Shown here one piece after another: positions 57,900-64,000 of a stretch of DNA of 64,000 nucleotides. This stretch comes from Hirsutella rhossiliensis (lineage: Eukaryota > Ascomycota > Sordariomycetes > Hypocreales > Ophiocordycipitaceae). Under the pieces are notes generated by a model. The model was given only the letters and a program-made list of their open reading frames with translations, did not search any database and was not told where the DNA came from. The first letter of the stretch is position 1. Each line of letters opens with the position of its first letter. The stretch is from assembly GCF_020360975.1 (NCBI RefSeq), contig NW_025408674.1, positions 1,674,001-1,738,000 on the forward strand, in the 5' to 3' direction. Made by a program: the position numbers and the translations under genes.

Positions 57900-58700
57900 T
57901 TACTTAGGAACGGAGGAGGCAATAGATAAGTTAGGGACTTCGGAGAAGTAGTTAAACTAAAATAGCTAGGACTATTCGATAGTATTTATAGCACGCTTCG
58001 AGACTTTCTTACCTAACTTAAAGCCTACTACCGGTTTTACCCTATTAAACTCTTAGACTTAGTCGAAAAGGTACTCTACGTAGGAAATTATTTATCTAGA
58101 ACGGTACTCGCTTAGTTTAGACTTATTATAAGGGACTTTCTCGATAACTAACTAGCGCGATAAGATAACGAAATAAATAAAGTCTTTGCTAGTTTCTAAG
58201 GATTTAAAGAAGCTATTACGAAGGTATTCGGAATAACCGACGAGGAACGAGAAGCTAAATAAAAACTTCGAGAACTCCGATAAAGGATCTTAATATCGGA
58301 TTATACTACGAAGTTCCGTTAAGTTACCTTAAAGCTTAATTAGGACAACGAACCCCTTATATTACGATTCTACGATAGGCTTAAAGAAGAAGTTAAGGAC
58401 GAGCTCTATAAGGAAAATCGACCTAATAACCTCTCGGACTATATTACTATAGTAGTATAAATCGACGATAGATAGTATACGCGATACTAAGAAAAGAAAT
58501 AAGGAAGAGGAAACTAGAACCCTTCCTACGGAAATAACTTTAGCCGACGCGCTAACTATAAGAAGAAGCGCGAAACTCCTATTGCCTATACCTATATAAC
58601 TAACCTAGGTAGGATAGATCTAGATATAATATAGAAAAGCAAAGGAAAGTATTTTAATTATAGGAAACTTAGATATTACTCTAAAAAATATAGATAACCT
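57900..58700 (+). pseudogene. Gypsy-2 gag remnant with mutated zinc knuckle
   Basis: Capsid-like segments are KLRELR then SDYTTKFR-VTLKLN-DNEPLI and LKEEVKDELYKENRPNNLSDY (58260-58445). At 58641-58697, YFNYRKLRYYSKKYR occupies the place of a CCHC knuckle, with Tyr at all four metal-ligand positions (TGC to TAC, CAC to TAC). Confidence 0.75.
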
Positions 58701-60359
58701 TATAAGGAGAAGAAAACCTACTAAGTACTAGCCCTAGAAGGTAAGAAACACCTAAACGCTACTAATAGATAGGAACTAAAGTATAAACTCCTTAGTTAGA
58801 CTATATACTACAACGATAAATATATAGTATACTTAAGCGATAAAAACGGTATTAGATAGTTCCTAAAGCTACTAAAGAAGACCCTTATAATAATATAATA
58901 AAGGGATCCTAAAATATAAAGATAAGTTAAATTCGTAGAACCGGAATACCCCTATCCTAAAGGAGTCTCTTAAGACTAGATTAGGAAGAACGGCAAACGA
59001 TTCTAAGAAGATATATAAAATAAAAATCGATAATAACGATAGGTAGTCTATAAATAATATAATAAAGAAGATATAGATATAGCCCTTATACTTACGAAAC
59101 TTAGATAATAACCTAAGGAGGAATAACGAAGTATCGACGATATAAGCTTTAAAGAATAAGAAATACCTAAAGAAACGGAAGATAAGAACGAACTTATACT
59201 ACTACCCTCGCTACTAAGGGAAAATACTACGATTAAAGAACACGCTTTATACTTTAAAGAATTTAAAGAAATAATTAAAATTAGAACCTAATAAATACCT
59301 TAAATTCTTACGGAAAACTAATAAGCTATATTAATTCGATATTAACTAGTACTACGTAGAGGAGACTACGCTATAGCTATCGCCGTAGTTAATACCTTTA
59401 TAGCTCTATAACGAGAATAGTAACTATAAGGAGAATTTAAAGACGATCTATAAATATTACTTACTTATAAGCACTATAAGTATATTTTATAGATATTATA
59501 TATTTACCTAGATTATATAATATACTTTTAGATAAAGGCACGATATAATGCCTTCTTAGTTAGGTTCGAAGGATAAGTACTTTCGAAACCCTACCTAAGT
59601 ATAGAACTAGACTACTAGAAAATCGATTAACGCTACCTAAACGACTAAGTTATATTATTAGAACCCGATTATAGCACGCTACTTAAATGCCGCGATAATT
59701 ACGGTTTATTAATAAGATATCTTTTAGAGATATATAAAATCTATAGATACGCTAAAATAAAGGAATAGTATAACGCTACTCGCTCTAAGATATCCGAACC
59801 CTTAATCTTTTAAAGACTTATATAACGAGTTAAATATAATAAAGAAAATTATAACGAATACGTATACTTAAACTATAGAATTTATAAATACGAAAAAGTA
59901 TAAGTATAGTATAAACGATATAACGGTATACTAAAAGATTATTAGTAGTACGTATAAAGGCTATAAGCCGTATTTAACTAAGGAAGAATCGATATAAAAA
60001 TACTACGTAAAAAATAAAAAGACGCTAAACGAAAACTTAACCTTTAGTACGAAAACGAATAAAATTATAAAGTATAGTATATAATTAACTACGAAGTAGT
60101 ATAATATAAACGATATAGCGTTAAGAAATAAGAAATCTTCGATTAGCTATAAGAAATTAGTCTCTTAAGCCCTAATATAATACTACGCGATAAAAATATA
60201 AAGAAACGATATTAATAATAAATTAAAGAAGAATACCTAAATAAAATAAATAAGTACTAAGCAAAAAACGAGGTACGCTATCTATAAAAGGGCTATAGAC
60301 TAGCACGATACGATAAGATCTAAGGACCCTATATATAGTAACGGTAAGCTATAGCAACT

Positions 60360-63300
60360 AAATAGTATTAGATATCTAAATCGTAGGATATTACGTACGT
60401 ATACTTTTAGACTATAGCGCGATAGGCAATTACGTTTTACCTAGAGTCGTTAATTATTACCGACTTATATAGAGATATAAGAAAGATCTATATAAACTTA
60501 TAAATATCGAAGGAGAGGCCTTTAACTATAATAACGGAATTATTAATATAGAGATTAATTACCTCGATATTAATATCTAAGGCTACGACGAACGAGTTAA
60601 CTTCGATATTATAGATATTAGAGAATATAACCTTATATTAAGGCTTCTATAGCTATAGGAGAGCAACCTACTAATTAACTAGAAAACTAGCTAGCTACGT
60701 TAAGATAAAGACGTAAGTTTCTAGGACTAATAGATTTAAGAGAAAGTAAAATTTTACGATAATTTAGCTACTAAATAGGATAAAAGGGATAACCGTTTAA
60801 GTAAATTATTACGGGCTTTAGCGATACGAACGAAAATAGTAACTAAACTAGCGGATATAATAAAATCAACTAATAAAACCTACGTACTAACTAACATGGC
60901 TATATAACCTAGCATCTAATATAAATAGAATAAAGGATATAATATAAAGATCTAAAGAGTTATTGCTACTTTAAGGAAAGACCTTAAATAAATTAATAAA
61001 GAGCTTAAGTTAAGAGAAACTAGCTCTTAAGAGAAAGAATAAAGCCTATAAAATAGAATAAAGAATATCCCCTAGGAATACTAGAAATATAATAAACTCT
61101 TTAAAGAAGAACTTAAGATAGGGTTACCTAAATATAGCTAATAGGACTACGAAATTTATCTTAAGGATAGAATAACGCCGACGTTCTATAAAATCTATAA
61201 CCTAAATAAAAAGTAACTATAAACGCTACGCGACTACCTCGACGAGAATCTACGAAAAGGATATATATAAATATTAATATCCGAAGTAGGCTATCTAGTT
61301 ATATTTATTTTAAAGAAAAACGGTAAGCTATAACTAGTTATTAACTATAGACGCTTAAACGATATTATAATAAAGGACCGAATACTATTACCGCTTATAT
61401 TAGAACTACGAGATCGACTATATAGTAAAAAATAGTTTATAGCCCTCGACCTTAAAGGCGCCTATAACTTAATACGTATAAAAAAGGGACACGAATAGAT
61501 AATAGCCTTTAGAACGAAATTCGGACTATTTAAATATCTAGTAATACTATTTAAACTTATAAATATACTAGCTACCTTCTAATAGATAATTAATAATATC
61601 CTACGCGAATACTTAGATATCTTTATAGTAGTATATCTAGATAATATCCTAATCTTCTCGGATACCCTAAAAGAATATAAGGAATACGTTTATAAGGTAC
61701 TCCGCGTACTTTAGAATATAAAGTTACTAGTTAAACTAGAGAAAAGTAAGTTCTATATATAGGAAGTAAACTTCCTTAGATATACGATCTTACTAAGAGA
61801 GATACGTATATAATAAGATAAGATTAACTTAGTTAAAGAATAGCTAATACTAAAGAACGTTAAGGACGTATAAAGTTTCTTAGGATTTATAAATTACTAC
61901 TAACGATTTATTAAAGATTTCGGAAAAATTATAGTACTACTATATAACTTAATAAAAAAGGAAAAAGAATTTATATAGGACGATAAAGCTAACGAAGCTT
62001 TCGAATATATTAAAACTACGATTATATAAGAACTAGTCTTAACTACCTTCGATCTAAAACGATAAATCGAACTTAAAACTAATATATTAGACTTTACTCT
62101 AGGAGTATAAATCGGATAAAAAGATAATAAAGGAAGACTACGACTAATTATATTCTACTCGAAAAAGCTATATAGCATAGAACTTAATTACCCTATCTAC
62201 GATAAAGAATTCCTTATAATTATTTAAGCTTTTAAGGAATTTTAATACTACCTTCTTAGAAGTAAATATAAAGTTAAGGTCTATATAGATTATAAGAATA
62301 TCTTATATTTTATAACGACGTAATAGTTAAACGGACGATAGATCTAATAGGCCGAATATTTATTAGAATTCGACTATAAAATAATCTATAGAAAAGGAAT
62401 AAAAAACGGTCGAGCTAATACCCTTAGTCGACGAAGTAACTACGATATAGGGGCACCTATAGCGAAAGGATAGCTCCTAGAAATCAACGAAAACGGGAAC
62501 TACTAGTAACGATAGCTAAATATAATATTTAAAGTATAACCCGATAACTCGATATACTAAAAGATCCTAAAATAGATAAAAGAATATAAAGTACTAAACG
62601 GATATAATATAGAATATTTAGAAGTTCTAATATATAAAAATAAAATCTAGATACTATTAGAATTACGAGATAAAGTTATATAAGATATATATAAATATCT
62701 AATATATAGATATTAAGGAATCTAAAGAATAATAAAACGGATTAAACGATAATATAACTTCCTATAGCTTAAGGAAGTAATATAATAAGTTATTAAAGAA
62801 TATAAACTTTACGCACGAAGTAAAGCTAAACGATATAAACTATACGGAGAATTATAACCGCTACTAGTACTAGAGAAACTATAGGATTCGATAGCTTTCG
62901 ACTATATTATAAAGCTACTACTATCGAAAGAACCTATAACTAATATTAAGTATAATAGTATATTCGTTATTACCGATAGACTAACGAAGTATAGGTATTT
63001 TTTACTATATAAAGAAGTAAGTAATATAAAAGAGCTAGTATATATATTCCTACGAATAATTATTAGTAATTATAAACTACTAAACGAAATTATCTTTAAT
63101 AAAGGAAGTATATTTATAGCTAAGTTTTAGTAAGCTCTTATAGTATAATTAGGGATAAAATATAAGCTTAGTATAGCTTATTACCTATAAATAGATAGAT
63201 AAATAGAACGACTTAACTAAACGCTTAAATAATATTTACGATACTATATTAGCTATAAATAAAACAATTAAGTTAAATAGCTACTAATAGTATAACTAGC

Positions 63301-63560
63301 TTATAATAGCTTAGTTATAGAAATAACTAAGCTCTTACTAGTATACGCTAATTATAGATATAACTTAGAAGTATTTAAGGTTACTCGATAAGGACTATAA
63401 GCGGAACGAGCGATACTATAAGTAAATTAGCTACGAAAATTATATAAAGAAATGCAATAAGAACTTTAATTTATTAGAGAACGAATATCTACTTACTATA
63501 ATCGGAAAAGATTATAGGGACTAATCTTTTAAGAGGGAGATATAGTCTACCTTATATAAC
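60360..63560 (+). pseudogene. Gypsy-2 pol remnant: protease region, RT, RNase H, integrase
   Basis: Reverse transcriptase motifs are LRDYLDENLRKGYI (61230-61270), KKNGKL then INYRRLNDIIIKDRILLPLI (61313-61400), FIALDLKGAYNLIRIKKGHE (61436-61495), FRTKFGLFKYLVILF, VYLDNILIFSD (61632-61665; YLDD changed to YLDN) and FLGFINYY (61878-61905). RNase H shows FYSKKLYSIELNYPIYDKEF (62153-62213). Integrase shows FVITDRLTKYRYF (62960-63003) and a degraded C-terminal part. Confidence 0.85.
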
Positions 63561-63765
63561 GAAATATTAAAATAAAACGACTAAGTAATAAATTAGATTT
63601 TAAGAAACTTAGACCGTTTAAGGTTAAGGAAACTATTTTAAAAGTTAACTACGAACTTTCGCTACTAATAATAATATAGATATACCCGATATTTTATATC
63701 TTATTATTAGAACTAGCGCTATAAAACGCTAAACTATAGGAAAAAATTAAAGTTAACGACGATTA

Positions 63766-63885
63766 AGAATATAAAGTAAAATAAATACTAGATATAAGAA
63801 AATAAGGTTAGTAATAAGAATACCTTATTAAGTAGAAGGGATACGGACTAGAGGAAAATACCTAGGAACTACTTAAGTACTTAAC
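63766..63885 (+). pseudogene. Gypsy-2 chromodomain
   Basis: EYKVK, ILDIRK, then EYLIK, KGYGLEENT, ELLKYL match the chromodomain consensus (E-Y-x-V-E-x-I-L, V-K-W-K-G-Y, x-N-T-W-E-P), with TAG or TAA where Trp or Gln is expected. Chromodomains of this type direct integration to heterochromatin marks. Confidence 0.8.
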
Positions 63886-64000
63886 CTACTATAGCTCTCT
63901 ACTTCGATAATTTTACTAGAAGGTTTAGGAGGGATTAAAGGACTAAGATCCGTAAACTCCTTACTAACACCGAACGAGGACTAATTTACCTCGTTAAGAA

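Larger units (their letters stand above)
57293..64000 (+). mobile_element. Gypsy-2: Ty3/gypsy chromovirus, 3' end beyond window
   Basis: A 5' LTR is followed by gag with a zinc knuckle, protease region, reverse transcriptase, RNase H, integrase and a chromodomain, about 6.7 kb within the window. The order (chromodomain after integrase) defines a chromovirus. The 3' LTR is not reached. The left flank CTAGA (57288-57292) should recur after it. RIP is heavy: nearly every Gln/Trp codon is a stop. Confidence 0.92.

Noticed and set aside
18481..64000. Centromere or telomere-proximal block
   Set aside because: AT-rich RIP-mutated nests do occur at fungal centromeres, but no telomere repeat is present and nothing in the sequence alone shows centromere function.
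18481..64000. Starship-type or other cargo-carrying giant element
   Set aside because: No tyrosine recombinase/DUF3435 captain or cargo gene was seen; every stretch is explained by LTR families.

Overview
The window joins two very different kinds of fungal DNA. The left 18.4 kb is compact, gene-rich, moderately GC-rich sequence with short introns (53-135 bp, GT...CTGAC...AG), typical of a filamentous ascomycete. The proteins (Sip5, glucosidase II beta, a sugar porter, TOR kinase) look like those of Sordariomycetes, most likely Hypocreales. The species cannot be named from the sequence.

Gene block (1-18.4 kb): 3' part of sip5 (+, cut by the window start); a GCIP/cyclin-D1-binding-protein-like gene (-), convergent with it; a frame-broken DUF3632-like remnant (-); glucosidase II beta subunit (+, 3 exons, signal peptide and KDEL end); an MFS sugar porter (+, 7 exons); and the complete TOR kinase gene (-, 5 exons, 2431 aa). 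These are unrelated housekeeping or metabolic genes with no sign of a cluster. The exon structures were rebuilt from splice signals and reading-frame continuity.

Transposon pile (about 18.5-64 kb): every kilobase is LTR-retrotransposon sequence carrying an extreme repeat-induced point mutation (RIP) signature. CpA and TpG are almost absent, TpA is abundant, CpG is kept, and coding frames are studded with TAG/TAA where Gln or Trp codons are expected. Four families can be separated (working names). Copia-1 has 476-487-bp LTRs starting TGTCGCG and four copies, 1a-1d. Copia-2 has LTRs of about 565 bp. Gypsy-1 has 186-bp LTRs and two full copies, 1a and 1b, in inverted orientation. Gypsy-2 is a chromovirus with 450-466-bp LTRs.

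Target-site duplications and empty-site comparisons show a Russian-doll order. Copia-1a (-) is interrupted by a solo Gypsy-2 LTR and by Copia-1b (+). Copia-1b is interrupted by a solo Copia-2 LTR, Copia-1c (+), Gypsy-1a (+), Gypsy-1b (-) and Copia-2 (+). Copia-2 is interrupted by Copia-1d (-) and Gypsy-2 (+), which runs off the window end. RIP is heaviest in the outer, older copies and lighter in inner Copia-1c and Copia-1d. The heterochromatin-like block begins only about 0.6 kb upstream of the TOR start codon.

The most unusual items are an antisense open frame with its own TATA-like box and polyadenylation-like signal behind the chromodomain of Gypsy-1, a private segment of about 380 bp in Gypsy-1a that escaped most RIP, a 22-bp perfect palindrome kept in the Gypsy-1 LTRs, and putative initiator-tRNA-half primer sites after both Copia LTR types. 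No tRNA, rRNA, CRISPR array or DNA transposon was recognised.
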